Below, piece after piece: positions 32,675-41,581 of a DNA stretch of 64,000 bases. The translations under genes and the position numbers were made by a program. Within the stretch, counting starts at the first letter, position 1, and each line of letters starts with the position of its first letter. Source of the DNA: Methanomassiliicoccaceae archaeon (lineage in GTDB: Archaea > Thermoplasmatota > Thermoplasmata > Methanomassiliicoccales > Methanomethylophilaceae); the NCBI GenBank assembly GCA_016284295.1, contig JAEEOP010000027.1:25179-89178 (forward strand), in the 5' to 3' direction. The notes beneath the pieces were generated by a model. It made no database searches, was not told the DNA's origin, and saw nothing but the letters and a program-made list of their open reading frames with translations.

Positions 32675-34960
32675 AGCTGCCTTTTTCTTGGCGGCTGTCT
32701 TCGGAGCGTGGGATGCCTTCTTCTTTCCGGGACAGTCCGGGTTGATGCACTCCTCCAACGTTCCGAGGTTCACCATCGGTGCACCGCACATCGCACAGGC
32801 CTTCCCTGCGGGCGTTATAAGACCCCTAGGCCTGAGAGGATAGGTCTGGGTGCAGTTGGGCCATGAGGAGCATCCTGCGAACCTCCTGCCGGCCTTGGAA
32901 TACATGATCCTGATGTGCCCGTTCTTGCATGTGGGGCAGAGGCCGAGATCGGTCTTGGATACATTGCTGGTGCACTTGGGATCGATGCACTGTATGGAGG
33001 GCGGGTTGCCCTTCCTGATGATCTTGAGCTGAGGGAGACCGCACACCTCGCATTTGGTGTCGGTCGTCTGTATTAGGGCCCCTCTGGGCAGCGGATAGGC
33101 ACGCTTGCAGTCCGGGTATCCGTCGCATCCGATGAAGTTGCCGTTCTTGGACCTCTTGACCGACATGTTGTTGCCGCATGACGGGCAGATACCTATATGC
33201 TGCTGAGAGTGCAGCGCATCCTTGATCTCCTTGCCTATGGCCTCCGATGCCTCGGTGATCTTCACCGCGACGTCGTGGAGCATGTCCTGAGATTCCTTCA
33301 CGACGGAATCCAGCGTGCGCTCGCCCTCGGATATGCTGAGCATGTCCGACTCCAGCTTAGCTGTCATGTTGGGCTCCGTGATGCCTCCCCCGTGCTTCTC
33401 CAGGGACCTCGTGAGAGCGATACCGCTGGGCGTAGGGATCATGTAGTTGCCCTGGACGTAGTTCCTGGAGAACAGCTTGCCTATGATGTCGTGCCTCGTA
33501 CTCTTGGTACCGAGCTGCAGACGGTCCATCTCCTGGATCAGGGATCCCTGGTTGTACCTGTAGGGCGGCTTGGTCTCCGATTCCACCAAGCTCAGCGACC
33601 TGATGTCGACCTCCTCCCCCACTTTGAGGAGAGGGAGCTTGTTGTCGTTGCTGGGGAGGTACTTCTTGTAGTACTTCTTCCAGCCCGGCTCCTTGAGCAC
33701 GTAGCCGTCGGAGAGGAACTTCTCTCCCGACACCTCGATGACGCATTTGGTGACCTCGGCCTTGGCGTTGGTCGCGACGGTGGCGAGGAACCTCCTGACG
33801 ATGAGCTCGTACAGCTTCCACTTGTCGCCCTTCATCTTGTCGGATGTGGCGCCTGCTGTGGGGTATATGGGAGGATGGTCCGTTGTGCTCCTCTTTCCCT
33901 TGGAAGGATAGATCTTCTCCTGGGCGAGGACCTCGGAAGCCTCGTTCTTGAAATCTGAATCCTTGAGCTTCTCAAGAACCGACCTGAGGTTTAGGCTCTT
34001 GGGATACTCGGTGTTCTCCGTACGGGGATACGATATGTATCCCCCGGTGTAGAGATCCTCGGCAAGCTTCATGGCCGTTGTCGGAGGTATGCCTATCTTG
34101 TTGGCCTCGACCTGCATCATCGTCGTGTCGAAAGGTGCGGGCCTGTACTCCTCCTTGATCTCCGAATCATAGCTGACGACCGTTCCCGAGGTCTGCCCGC
34201 TGATGGTCTGGAGGATGGCCTCCGCCTCCTCCTTCTTCCAGAACGGGTTGTTCTCGTGGTCGCCCTTGAATGCCAATATGCCGAACTTCCCCACGATGTT
34301 CCAATAAGGGACAGGGACGAAGTTCTCGATCTCCTCATGCCTGTCCACGAGGAGCTTCAGCGTAGGGCTCTGGACCCTTCCGACGGACATGAAGTTGTTG
34401 CCTACCTGTCCGGATGAGAGCGATATCAATCTGGTGAGGACGGCCCCCCATGACAGATCGACGATCTGCCTGGCCTCTGCGGCATCGGCGAGCCTCTCGT
34501 CGGGTTCGGTGAGGTTCCTGAACGCGTTCTCGACCTCCCCTTTGGTCAGGGCGCTGAACTTGGCCCTCTTGACCTTGCTCATGTCCACATCGATGGACTT
34601 CACGGTCTCCATACCGATGAGCTCTCCTTCCCTGTCGTAGTCGGTCGCGATTATGATCTCGTCGGATTCCGCCGCGATGCTCTTGATGGAGTTCAGGATG
34701 GACTTGACGCGGACCGTCTTGACCTGAGGCGCATAGACGAGGTCCTCAGGCGCGATGGCGCTCCAATCGTTGTACTCCTTGGGATAATCGAGCTCGATGA
34801 TGTGTCCCCTGAGGCTGACAACACTGTAATCGTCCCCGCCCGAACTGAAGGAGATGACGGTCACACCGCCCGTGGTGGTTGACTGCGATTTCCCGTCCGA
34901 TAGAATGGTGGAGATCCTTCTGGCCGCGTTTGCCTTCTCAGTGATTATCAGTTTCCTCAT
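32663..34960 (-). CDS. topA: DNA topoisomerase I (type IA)
   Basis: 765 residues. The TOPRIM domain opens MRKLIITEKANAARRIS and contains IIATDYDREGELIG; the active-site Tyr is in GGYISYPRTENTEYP. The C-terminus carries several Cys4 zinc fingers (CPSCGNNMSVKRSKNGNFIGC; CEVCGLPQL; CPTCKNG ... GCSSWPNC; CAMCGAPM) and a Lys-rich tail. It relaxes negative supercoils. The frame is open to 35206, but MRKL at 34960 is the family start and has a TATA box (ATAAATAT) 27-28 bp upstream. Confidence 0.95.
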   Translation of the reverse strand: MRKLIITEKANAARRISTILSDGKSQSTTTGGVTVISFSSGGDDYSVVSLRGHIIELDYPKEYNDWSAIAPEDLVYAPQVKTVRVKSILNSIKSIAAESDEIIIATDYDREGELIGMETVKSIDVDMSKVKRAKFSALTKGEVENAFRNLTEPDERLADAAEARQIVDLSWGAVLTRLISLSSGQVGNNFMSVGRVQSPTLKLLVDRHEEIENFVPVPYWNIVGKFGILAFKGDHENNPFWKKEEAEAILQTISGQTSGTVVSYDSEIKEEYRPAPFDTTMMQVEANKIGIPPTTAMKLAEDLYTGGYISYPRTENTEYPKSLNLRSVLEKLKDSDFKNEASEVLAQEKIYPSKGKRSTTDHPPIYPTAGATSDKMKGDKWKLYELIVRRFLATVATNAKAEVTKCVIEVSGEKFLSDGYVLKEPGWKKYYKKYLPSNDNKLPLLKVGEEVDIRSLSLVESETKPPYRYNQGSLIQEMDRLQLGTKSTRHDIIGKLFSRNYVQGNYMIPTPSGIALTRSLEKHGGGITEPNMTAKLESDMLSISEGERTLDSVVKESQDMLHDVAVKITEASEAIGKEIKDALHSQQHIGICPSCGNNMSVKRSKNGNFIGCDGYPDCKRAYPLPRGALIQTTDTKCEVCGLPQLKIIRKGNPPSIQCIDPKCTSNVSKTDLGLCPTCKNGHIRIMYSKAGRRFAGCSSWPNCTQTYPLRPRGLITPAGKACAMCGAPMVNLGTLEECINPDCPGKKKASHAPKTAAKKKAAPTE

Positions 34961-35055
34961 TGCCTGACAGAAACTGGCCCGAGGATATTTATGATTTATT
35001 GCAACCCGCAACTGCGGTCCCGCGCTGGACCTTGGCGGGGCTAGAAAGCGTAGGA

Positions 35056-35496
35056 TCAGTGCCTGTGGCCTATGTGATGGAGGTTCCCCGAAGAGGGCGC
35101 GACCATCGTCAGACGTCCTCTGAGGACCCCTTTGATGCTCGTTATCTCCGATGCGAAGGACTTGAGCTTTGCCAGAGTCTCCTCGCAGATCAGGATCTCC
35201 ATGCACTTGGAATCATCCAGATGCACATGGACCGACGTCTTCACGAGACCGTGATGGTGGTGCTGCATGTCGGTGATCTTGTCCCCGACGGATGTGGCCG
35301 TGTGGTCGTAGACAAGGACGATGGTACCGACCATCCACTCGTCGTCGTTCTTCCACTCGTTCTCTGCGAGGGAATCGCGTACGAGATCGCGTAGCGCCTC
35401 CGAACGGCTGCCGTAACCCTTCTTGGCGATATCCACGTCGAAGGCTTCCAGAAGTTCCGGTTCCAAAGAAACACCGATACGTGTGACGCCTGTCAT
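35056..35496 (-). CDS. nikR: Nickel-responsive regulator NikR
   Basis: 146 residues: an N-terminal ribbon-helix-helix (TRIGVSLEPELLEAFD; GYGSRSEALRDLVRDSL) and a C-terminal ACT-like nickel domain with His79-82, His90, His92 (HVHLDD) and Cys98 (KCMEIL), the square-planar nickel site. The tail HHIGHRH adds more His. NikR limits nickel uptake; methanogens need nickel for F430 and hydrogenases. A TATA box centred 27 bp before this ATG abuts a GTGTTAC half-site, so autoregulation is likely. The frame extends upstream to 35568 but lacks support. Confidence 0.93.
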   Translation of the reverse strand: MTGVTRIGVSLEPELLEAFDVDIAKKGYGSRSEALRDLVRDSLAENEWKNDDEWMVGTIVLVYDHTATSVGDKITDMQHHHHGLVKTSVHVHLDDSKCMEILICEETLAKLKSFASEITSIKGVLRGRLTMVAPSSGNLHHIGHRH

Positions 35497-35518
35497 GCTG
35501 TTCGGATTAACATTATAG

Positions 35519-35586
35519 AATAAATAAGTGTTACCAAGATACATCTTTGGGACCTTATAGTAACACAAATATGGAATAAGTGATAC
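35519..35586. promoter_or_regulatory. nikR promoter and candidate NikR operator half-sites
   Basis: TATA (TTATTTATT on the minus strand, 35519-35527) is immediately followed upstream by GTGTTAC (35528-35534), then GTAACAC (35560-35566) and GTGATAC (35580-35586). The last two are 13 bases apart, close to the 14-base spacing of the site at 32564-32591. Confidence 0.5.
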
Positions 35587-35616
35587 CTAAGAATCCCGCC
35601 TGCCGGAATGAGGGTA

Positions 35617-35641
35617 AGGTGCCCGAAGGCACCTGTTTTTT
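35617..35641. terminator. Hairpin with T run between nikR promoter and surface-protein gene
   Basis: Stem AGGTGCC/GGCACCT with loop CGAA; six T follow on the plus strand. On the minus strand it lies just past the stop of the 35644-37014 gene, so it may work in both directions. Confidence 0.6.
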
Positions 35642-35643
35642 CA

Positions 35644-37014
35644 TCAATCCCTTATCACAATGGCGGCGACCAGCAGGAGCACACCTATTATCACGGCGCA
35701 GACCAGGACCATGCTGATGTCCATGTCCCCGGACATCGGAGCTGTGAGGCAGTACAAAGTCCCGTCGTCCTTTGCGAACAGGATCTCGCCGTTGGGCCCG
35801 ATCTTGACCGGATTGGTCATATCGGTCACAGGTGTGCCTACGGGGAGGTCGAACGTCCTGATCTCCTTGGTCGACTTGTTGTACTCGAAGCAGATCAGAC
35901 CGTCCACAGGGAGCAGCGGCAGCGGCATCCCTCCCGGTGAAACGTATCCGCGCACGAACCCGTCGTCACCGGCCGCGATGGCGATATTGCTGTACGTCTT
36001 CCCAAGACGCTCGTCCACAGGCGTGGTGGCGATTATCTCGTTGGTCCTCAGGTCGAAGACCTTGAAGCTTAGCCCGGTATGCGCGAATGCCAGGCCGTCG
36101 GTCATCACGAAGCATGAGCCGTAGGTGTCGTTGTAGCCGTTGGAGATGTACGTGGCCGTGCCGGTCCTGTACATCCCGTCCTTGCCCACATCGATCTTGA
36201 AGATCGTGTCATAATCGCCGAGCCTGGGTTTGCTGGCCAGCGTGTCCCAGTGTGTCGAGACAGCGACGGTGTCCCCCTCGCAGAAGATGAATCCGCTGTT
36301 CCAATACGTCCTGTTGATGCCGGTCATCTCGATCATGTCGGTCTGTTCCCCGGTGCCCTTGTCCAAGCAGTAGAGGATGCGTTTGTTGGCATCAGATTCG
36401 CCTATGCCGGGGTAGAACAGATATCCGTCGTTGATTGCCAGGGATACCGGCAAGGTGAAGCTGTCGATGTAGAAGTTCAGCTTCGACGTCCACTTCGCTG
36501 CAGTGCCGTCCACGGCGTAGCAGACGCAGGTCTTGTCCTTCTTGACGATATACCAGAATCCGTCGTCGAAGTATCCCTGCACGCTCTTGTCCGGGATGGA
36601 ATGATGGAAGTTGAGGTCCAGGTCGTACACGTTGCCGGACACGGTATCGAGGACATAGCCTCCTCCCACGGTCGGGTAGTTGGTACCTTTGGCCCCGGTC
36701 TGGACGGTCTTGACAGTGACACCGTCCCTCAGGCCTATCTTCGACAGGTTCCCGGCCAGATCCGCCACGTAGGCGAAATCGCCTGCGATGGCATAGCCGG
36801 ATACCGCATTCTTGGACCAAGCCACGCTGGCCCCCTCATCGGTGATGCCGTTGGCATCCACGAGGGAATCCATCAGCGCCCCGCTGTTGTAGTAGATATC
36901 TGAATCGGAATCGGCAGATGCCTCCTCCGCCGACATCGCGGCGAACGCCAGGACGGATGCCAACAGGATGCCCAGAACCAATGAGAATCTGAATTCGGTG
37001 CTGTTGATTGACAT
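35644..37014 (-). CDS. Secreted, membrane-anchored beta-propeller-like protein
   Basis: 456 residues. An N-terminal signal segment (LVLGILLASVLAFAAMSA) is followed by a repeat-rich extracellular region with beta-propeller character (GDFAYVADLAGNLSKIGLRD; GGYVLDTVSGNVYDLD; ILYCLDKGTGEQ; GEILFAKDDGTLYCL), and a C-terminal membrane helix (ISMVLVCAVIIGVLLLVAAI) ending IVIRD. It is probably displayed on the cell surface; ligand unknown. ATG at 37014 is 27 bp from a TATA box. The layout, signal plus C-terminal anchor, is shared with the 48378 gene. Confidence 0.75.
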   Translation of the reverse strand: MSINSTEFRFSLVLGILLASVLAFAAMSAEEASADSDSDIYYNSGALMDSLVDANGITDEGASVAWSKNAVSGYAIAGDFAYVADLAGNLSKIGLRDGVTVKTVQTGAKGTNYPTVGGGYVLDTVSGNVYDLDLNFHHSIPDKSVQGYFDDGFWYIVKKDKTCVCYAVDGTAAKWTSKLNFYIDSFTLPVSLAINDGYLFYPGIGESDANKRILYCLDKGTGEQTDMIEMTGINRTYWNSGFIFCEGDTVAVSTHWDTLASKPRLGDYDTIFKIDVGKDGMYRTGTATYISNGYNDTYGSCFVMTDGLAFAHTGLSFKVFDLRTNEIIATTPVDERLGKTYSNIAIAAGDDGFVRGYVSPGGMPLPLLPVDGLICFEYNKSTKEIRTFDLPVGTPVTDMTNPVKIGPNGEILFAKDDGTLYCLTAPMSGDMDISMVLVCAVIIGVLLLVAAIVIRD

Positions 37015-37134
37015 TGGATGATAAATCCGATACAGATTATTTAACAATCCATGTCGGGAAGAGACGAATGTATCCGACTGACGGCCAACAGTTCAGACCA
37101 TCACTTTATTAGCCACATAGACGATTCCTCACCC

Positions 37135-37929
37135 ATGTCAGTCGAATCTGATAATCTCGAGAACGCCTTGGTCTCCGCAATCAAGAGCCAAGTCGAAGAC
37201 CAGGATATAGCCGTAGCCTTCTCCGGAGGGCTCGATTCCGGTCTCGTCGCCGGAATAGCGAAGGAGTACGCAAGATCTGTGACCCTGTACACATCCGGTA
37301 AGGACAAATCCTACGATGTCGTGATGGCTCAGGAGATGTCCGAAAATCTCGGATTGCCATGGCTGCACATCCCTATCACCGAGGAGAACATCGAGGCGAG
37401 GCTCAGGGAGATGATCTCCATCACCGGGACCTCCAGTCCGCTCACGCTCTCGTTCGAGCTCCCTCTGTTCTTCGTATGCAGGACTGTCCGCGAGAAGTAT
37501 GTGCTCAGCGGACAGGGATCCGACGAGCTGTTCGCAGGATACTCCAAATACATCGGGCTCTCGAACGAGGAGCTCGACAGGATGAGGAAGGCCGACCTCG
37601 GGAAGCTCATCTCCTCGACCATCCCCCACGAGACGAAGGTCGCGGACCACTTCAACAGGAAGGTCCTGTACCCCTACCTGGACCCGCTCGTCACCATGCA
37701 GGTCAACGCAATGGACCTGAAGGAGCTCATGCCGGTCGACCAGGACCACAGGAAGATGCTGCTCAGGCAGGTCGCAAGGAACCTCGGATTCCCGTTCATC
37801 GCGGAAAAGAAGAAGAAGGCCGCCCAGTACGGATCCGGAACCATGGACCTCGTCCGCAAGGTCGCATCCGACAAGGGAATGACCTACGCCGAACTGGTGG
37901 ACCAGATTTACAAGGACATCTTCGAGTGA
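37135..37929 (+). CDS. Stand-alone asparagine-synthetase-like PP-loop protein
   Basis: 264 residues matching only the C-terminal synthetase half of AsnB: PP-loop AVAFSGGLDSGLVAGIA and LSGQGSDELFAGYSKY. The N-terminal glutaminase domain is absent, so ammonia must come from elsewhere or the enzyme adenylates a different substrate. ATG at 37135 lies exactly 27 bp from a TTTATTA box; the frame is open upstream to 37051 but that part is not synthetase-like. The 3' end overlaps the convergent ATP-grasp gene by 22 bases. Confidence 0.8.
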   Translation: MSVESDNLENALVSAIKSQVEDQDIAVAFSGGLDSGLVAGIAKEYARSVTLYTSGKDKSYDVVMAQEMSENLGLPWLHIPITEENIEARLREMISITGTSSPLTLSFELPLFFVCRTVREKYVLSGQGSDELFAGYSKYIGLSNEELDRMRKADLGKLISSTIPHETKVADHFNRKVLYPYLDPLVTMQVNAMDLKELMPVDQDHRKMLLRQVARNLGFPFIAEKKKKAAQYGSGTMDLVRKVASDKGMTYAELVDQIYKDIFE

Positions 37930-38702
37930 GCGATGTACTCCATGTACATCCTCGCAGGATCGAGGTCCGTGAGCGAGTAGAGCATCCTGGTCCCGACCAC
38001 ATCCTCTATCTCGTTCAGATAAACATTCCCGTCCCCGAACACGAAATCGATGCCGATGAAATCCGGCATGAGTTCGGGGACTATCCTTCTCACTATATTG
38101 ATGACTTCTGATGGAGGCTCCACCAGCTCCGCCCTGCCGCCGAGCTTGAAATTCGCACGGAAATCCGTCTCCGATGAGCGCAATACGGAAGCTATGATCC
38201 TCCCGCCCAGGACATACACCCTGAGGTCCTTCCCGGGATCGGACACCATCTCCTGGACGATCGGCTTCCTGCCAGACAGCTTATCGCATAACCGACGGGC
38301 CTCATCCTCGGAATCCGCCTTGAACACCTCCGTCCCCCCGTGCCCTACGCACGATTTGACCACCCATGGAGGCCCTCTCGGAAGAGGATTCCCCGGTATG
38401 GAGAACGGCAGGAACGGTATGCCGAGGCTTCTGGCCAGACCGTACGTCATGGCCTTGTCGTTGCAGATCCTGCAGACGGACGATCCGTTGAACACTGTGC
38501 TGCCGTTGTCCTCCAACGAGGACAGGAGATCGGGATCCCTGGCCCTAGAGACGACTATGTCCGGAGCATCGTACGGATCAGCCGCATCCACTGTGACGAT
38601 CGAACAATCCATTCCGAACTCCACGCCGCAGCTCCTGAGCCTGTCGGCGAAGAAGCAGTTGGCCTCAAGATCGCCCCTCTCATACAGGATCCAGCAGTCC
38701 AT
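37908..38702 (-). CDS. ATP-grasp ligase, RimK-like (second of a tandem pair)
   Basis: 264 residues: a preATP-grasp region, then ICNDKAMTYGLARSLGIPFL, PWVVKSCVGHGGTEVFKA (nucleotide loop), PIVQEMVSDPGKDLRVYVLG and a metal site in DFIGIDFVFGDGNVYLNEIE. RimK-like enzymes form amide bonds between a carboxylate and an amine, often adding Glu to cofactors or peptides. Start ATG is coupled to the preceding ligase gene (TGATATCATG). Substrate unknown. Confidence 0.82.
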   Translation of the reverse strand: MDCWILYERGDLEANCFFADRLRSCGVEFGMDCSIVTVDAADPYDAPDIVVSRARDPDLLSSLEDNGSTVFNGSSVCRICNDKAMTYGLARSLGIPFLPFSIPGNPLPRGPPWVVKSCVGHGGTEVFKADSEDEARRLCDKLSGRKPIVQEMVSDPGKDLRVYVLGGRIIASVLRSSETDFRANFKLGGRAELVEPPSEVINIVRRIVPELMPDFIGIDFVFGDGNVYLNEIEDVVGTRMLYSLTDLDPARMYMEYIAHSKMSL

Positions 38703-38706
38703 GATA

Positions 38707-39567
38707 TCAGCGGACCCTTCCGATTATATGTTCGAGGATGTCGTCGCTGACGTCCTTCCCCGTAGCGTTCCTGAGGTTCTTGATGTGCGCATTGGAATTC
38801 ACCTCGCATACCACAGGGCCATCTTCAGTGCGGAGGATGTCCACTCCCGCGAAATCAGCCTCCACAGCGGTTGCTGCGGCTATCGCCAATTCGATCTCGG
38901 ACTCTTCGGGCTCATAAGCGGTCATCACCCCTCCGTGGGTAGCGTTGGCCCTGAAATCCCCTGCAGGGGCCTTGCGCTTCACGGCCGCGACCGCCCTGTC
39001 CCCGACGACCTCGATGCGGATGTCCTCTCCGTTGCATTCGATGTACTCTTGGAAGATCTTCGGTGCGCCGTCCCTGCCCTCGTCCAGCAGCTGCTGCTCA
39101 TTGGTAACGAGCCTCACCTGCTCCCCGAAGGATCCGAAGCAGTCCTTGGCCACGAAGGGATACGAAAGATGCTCCAGCACCTTAGGCATCCACTCGACGT
39201 AGGACTGCCCGAAGCTCATGGGACTGCATATTGTCCTCGGGAACGGCACCCCGCGGCTCCGTAGCCTGAGGTGCGTGAGGGCCTTGTCGTCGCACAGCCT
39301 GATGCACTCCGAGGTGTTGAACACAGGGTATCCGCAGTCCTCCAGATCTCTGGCCAGCTTCACGGCCTTATCCCAGAATATGAAAAAATCCGGATCCCCG
39401 GTGGCGTCGGCAATGGAATCCCTGTCCCCTATAGGGGAGACGATGTCCGTGCTGTGCATGATCCTGATATCGACATCATGCCTGCGCCCGGCCTCGACCA
39501 CCATCTCCGCAGGTTCACGGAACTTGGGCCCGTTCAGGAAACCGTTAATGACGACCACACCTTGCAT
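38707..39567 (-). CDS. ATP-grasp ligase, RimK-like (first of a tandem pair)
   Basis: 286 residues with the same fold: LCDDKALTHLRLRSRGVPFP, YPFVAKDCFGSFGEQVRLVT, KIFQEYIECNGEDIRIEVVG, and DFAGVDILRTEDGPVVCEVNSNAH. It resembles coenzyme F420 or tetrahydrosarcinapterin glutamyl ligases in general type, but specificity cannot be assigned. It is clearly related to the following gene, suggesting duplication. ATG at 39567 is 26 bp from a TTTTAAAA box shared with the divergent folC. Confidence 0.82.
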   Translation of the reverse strand: MQGVVVINGFLNGPKFREPAEMVVEAGRRHDVDIRIMHSTDIVSPIGDRDSIADATGDPDFFIFWDKAVKLARDLEDCGYPVFNTSECIRLCDDKALTHLRLRSRGVPFPRTICSPMSFGQSYVEWMPKVLEHLSYPFVAKDCFGSFGEQVRLVTNEQQLLDEGRDGAPKIFQEYIECNGEDIRIEVVGDRAVAAVKRKAPAGDFRANATHGGVMTAYEPEESEIELAIAAATAVEADFAGVDILRTEDGPVVCEVNSNAHIKNLRNATGKDVSDDILEHIIGRVR

Positions 39568-39588
39568 GCCCCTCCATCGTCTAACACA

Positions 39589-39596
39589 TTTTAAAA
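39589..39596. promoter_or_regulatory. Palindromic TATA box shared by divergent ligase and folC genes
   Basis: TTTTAAAA is centred at 39592.5, exactly midway between start codons at 39567 and 39618. Both transcripts would be leaderless. Confidence 0.6.
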
Positions 39597-39617
39597 AAGG
39601 AGCGTCATGGGGTTGGC

Positions 39618-40853
39618 ATGGCAGGAGGTAACATCGCCTGGTTGGATGGGCTGTCGTCCCGCGGCATAGTGCCGGGGCTGGACAGCATCTCCGAGCTCAC
39701 CCATGCGCTCGGCGACCCGCAGAACGGCCTCCGCCTGATCCACGTCGCCGGCAGCGACGGCAAAGGATCGACCTGCTGCATGCTGGAGGCCATTCTGAGG
39801 GCGGCAGGGTACAGGACAGGGCTGTTCACCAGCCCGTTCATCATGAAGGTCAACGAGAGCATCAGGGTCGATGGCCTGGACATCGACGACGATTCCCTGG
39901 ACAGATGTCTGGGAACGGTCAGGGATGCGTGCGACTCGTCCGGATGCCAATGCACCAACTTCGAGGCGCTGGTGGCCTGCGCACTTTCATTCTTCAAGGA
40001 GCAGAAGGTGGACATCGCGATAATCGAGGTCGGAATGGGCGGCAGACTGGATGCCACCAACATCATCATGCCCGAAGTATCCGTCATCAGCAACATCAGC
40101 GTGGAGCACACGAAGTATCTGGGTTCTACCGTGCACGACATAGCTTCGGAGAAGGCCGGCATCATAAAGCCCGGCATCCCCTGCGTCACAACCAACTGCG
40201 GCGAGGCCCTTGAGGTCATCAGAGCACGCTGCTCGGATCTGGGGTGCCCGCTGACCGTCATCGATCCCAAGGAGGTTGTCCTCAAGGAGAACGCACAGGA
40301 CCACGTCCGCTTCCGCCACCTGTGCAGGGACTACGAGACCGGCCTCACCGGCAGCTACCAACGCCTGAACGCGGCACTCGCCATCGAGGCGGTAAGATCC
40401 CTGAAGGACTCCGGACGCATACTCCCCTTCGCCCATGTCGGATTGCACGAGGCCAGATGGCCGGCGAGGATGCAGAAGCTCCCTGATCTGCCGATAGTCC
40501 TTGATGCCACCCACACCGAGAAGGGTTCCGAATATCTCAGAAGGGATGTATCGGAGATCTACGGGAAGGTGACCCTCGTGATAGGGATGCTCAGCGACAA
40601 GGACCTCGAAGGGGTCGCCGCCAATCTGTCGCCGATAGCGACTAGGGTGTTCGTGTCATCCCCGGATTCGCCGCGTGCGGCGGATAAGGAGGCGCTAGCC
40701 TCCGTCTATAGGAAATATCATGACGATGTCACGGTGAAGGACACCGTCGGAGAGGCCGTGGAGGCCGCCCTGGAGGAGGATGGCATCGTCCTCGTCACGG
40801 GATCATTCAGGACAGCGGAGGATTGTCTGAGATGGCTAAGAAGAACGTCATGA
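39618..40853 (+). CDS. folC: Folylpolyglutamate/dihydrofolate synthase-like Mur ligase
   Basis: 411 residues with the Mur-ligase ATPase loop VAGSDGKGST (usually GTNGKGS), TGLFTSPFIMKVNESIR, IIEVGMGGRLDATNII, EHTKYLGSTVHDIASEKAGIIK and DATHTEKG. It adds glutamate to folate or a pterin cofactor. Its divergence from two glutamyl-ligase-like ATP-grasp genes hints at a shared cofactor-tailing role, which is inference. A leaderless start at 39618 fits the shared TATA box. The nth gene starts inside its 3' end. Confidence 0.88.
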   Translation: MAGGNIAWLDGLSSRGIVPGLDSISELTHALGDPQNGLRLIHVAGSDGKGSTCCMLEAILRAAGYRTGLFTSPFIMKVNESIRVDGLDIDDDSLDRCLGTVRDACDSSGCQCTNFEALVACALSFFKEQKVDIAIIEVGMGGRLDATNIIMPEVSVISNISVEHTKYLGSTVHDIASEKAGIIKPGIPCVTTNCGEALEVIRARCSDLGCPLTVIDPKEVVLKENAQDHVRFRHLCRDYETGLTGSYQRLNAALAIEAVRSLKDSGRILPFAHVGLHEARWPARMQKLPDLPIVLDATHTEKGSEYLRRDVSEIYGKVTLVIGMLSDKDLEGVAANLSPIATRVFVSSPDSPRAADKEALASVYRKYHDDVTVKDTVGEAVEAALEEDGIVLVTGSFRTAEDCLRWLRRTS

Positions 40854-41518
40854 CCGAGATTCTGGACATACTGTCCGCGGATTACAACAAAGGAGCGTAC
40901 CCCGGAAGGAACTCCGAGGGCCTGAACCCGGAATGGCCCTGCGACCCCTTCCATGTGCTCATAGCCACCATACTGTCGCAGCGCACCAGGGACGACAACA
41001 CCCGCAAGGCCTCCGACAACCTGTTCCACAAGTACGATTCCATCGAGGAGATAGCCGAAGCGGACGTCGACGAGGTGGCCGAGCTGGTCCGCCCGGCAGG
41101 GTTCCCCAAGCAGAAGGGGAAGGCCATAGTCGAATGCTGCAGGATGCTCAGGGACGAGTACGGCTGCGTCGTGCCGTCCGACACGGATGAGATGATGAAG
41201 CTCCCGATGGTGGGAAGGAAGACCGCCGCATGCGTCAGGTCGTATGCGATGGACATCCCCTCGGTGTGCGTGGACACCCATGTCCACAGGATCAGCAACC
41301 TCATGGGGCTCGTGGACACCAAGACACCCGAGGAGACCGAGTTCGGCCTCATGGCCATAACCCCGGAGGACAGATGGTCCGACATCAACAGGTACCTTGT
41401 CAGGCACGGGCAGGTCGTATGCCTCCCGAACCACCCCCATTGCGAGAGATGCAAGGTCGCCGGGTACTGCAGATACGCCGCCGAAAGGGAGAAGTCCCGA
41501 CCAGTGCCACACCTGTGA
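40832..41518 (+). CDS. nth: Endonuclease III (base-excision DNA glycosylase/lyase)
   Basis: 228 residues: HhH-GPD motif LPMVGRKTAACVRS with the catalytic Lys, VCVDTHVHRISNLMG with the catalytic Asp, and a C-terminal 4Fe-4S loop C-x(6)-C-x(2)-C-x(5)-C (CLPNHPHCERCKVAGYC). It removes oxidised pyrimidines. ATG at 40832 (MAKKNVMTEI) lies within folC, so the two are co-translated; an in-frame TTG at 40823 is an alternative. Confidence 0.92.
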   Translation: MAKKNVMTEILDILSADYNKGAYPGRNSEGLNPEWPCDPFHVLIATILSQRTRDDNTRKASDNLFHKYDSIEEIAEADVDEVAELVRPAGFPKQKGKAIVECCRMLRDEYGCVVPSDTDEMMKLPMVGRKTAACVRSYAMDIPSVCVDTHVHRISNLMGLVDTKTPEETEFGLMAITPEDRWSDINRYLVRHGQVVCLPNHPHCERCKVAGYCRYAAEREKSRPVPHL

Positions 41519-41581
41519 CGTGATGAAAACGGCCTGGGTGCTCCAAGCATTATTTTATGGGGTTTGCCCATCTATCCCCCG

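Noticed and set aside
39428..39441. CCCCTATAGGGG palindrome, also seen near 14217-14228
   Set aside because: The copy at 39.4 kb is inside the ATP-grasp coding sequence and looks like coincidence.
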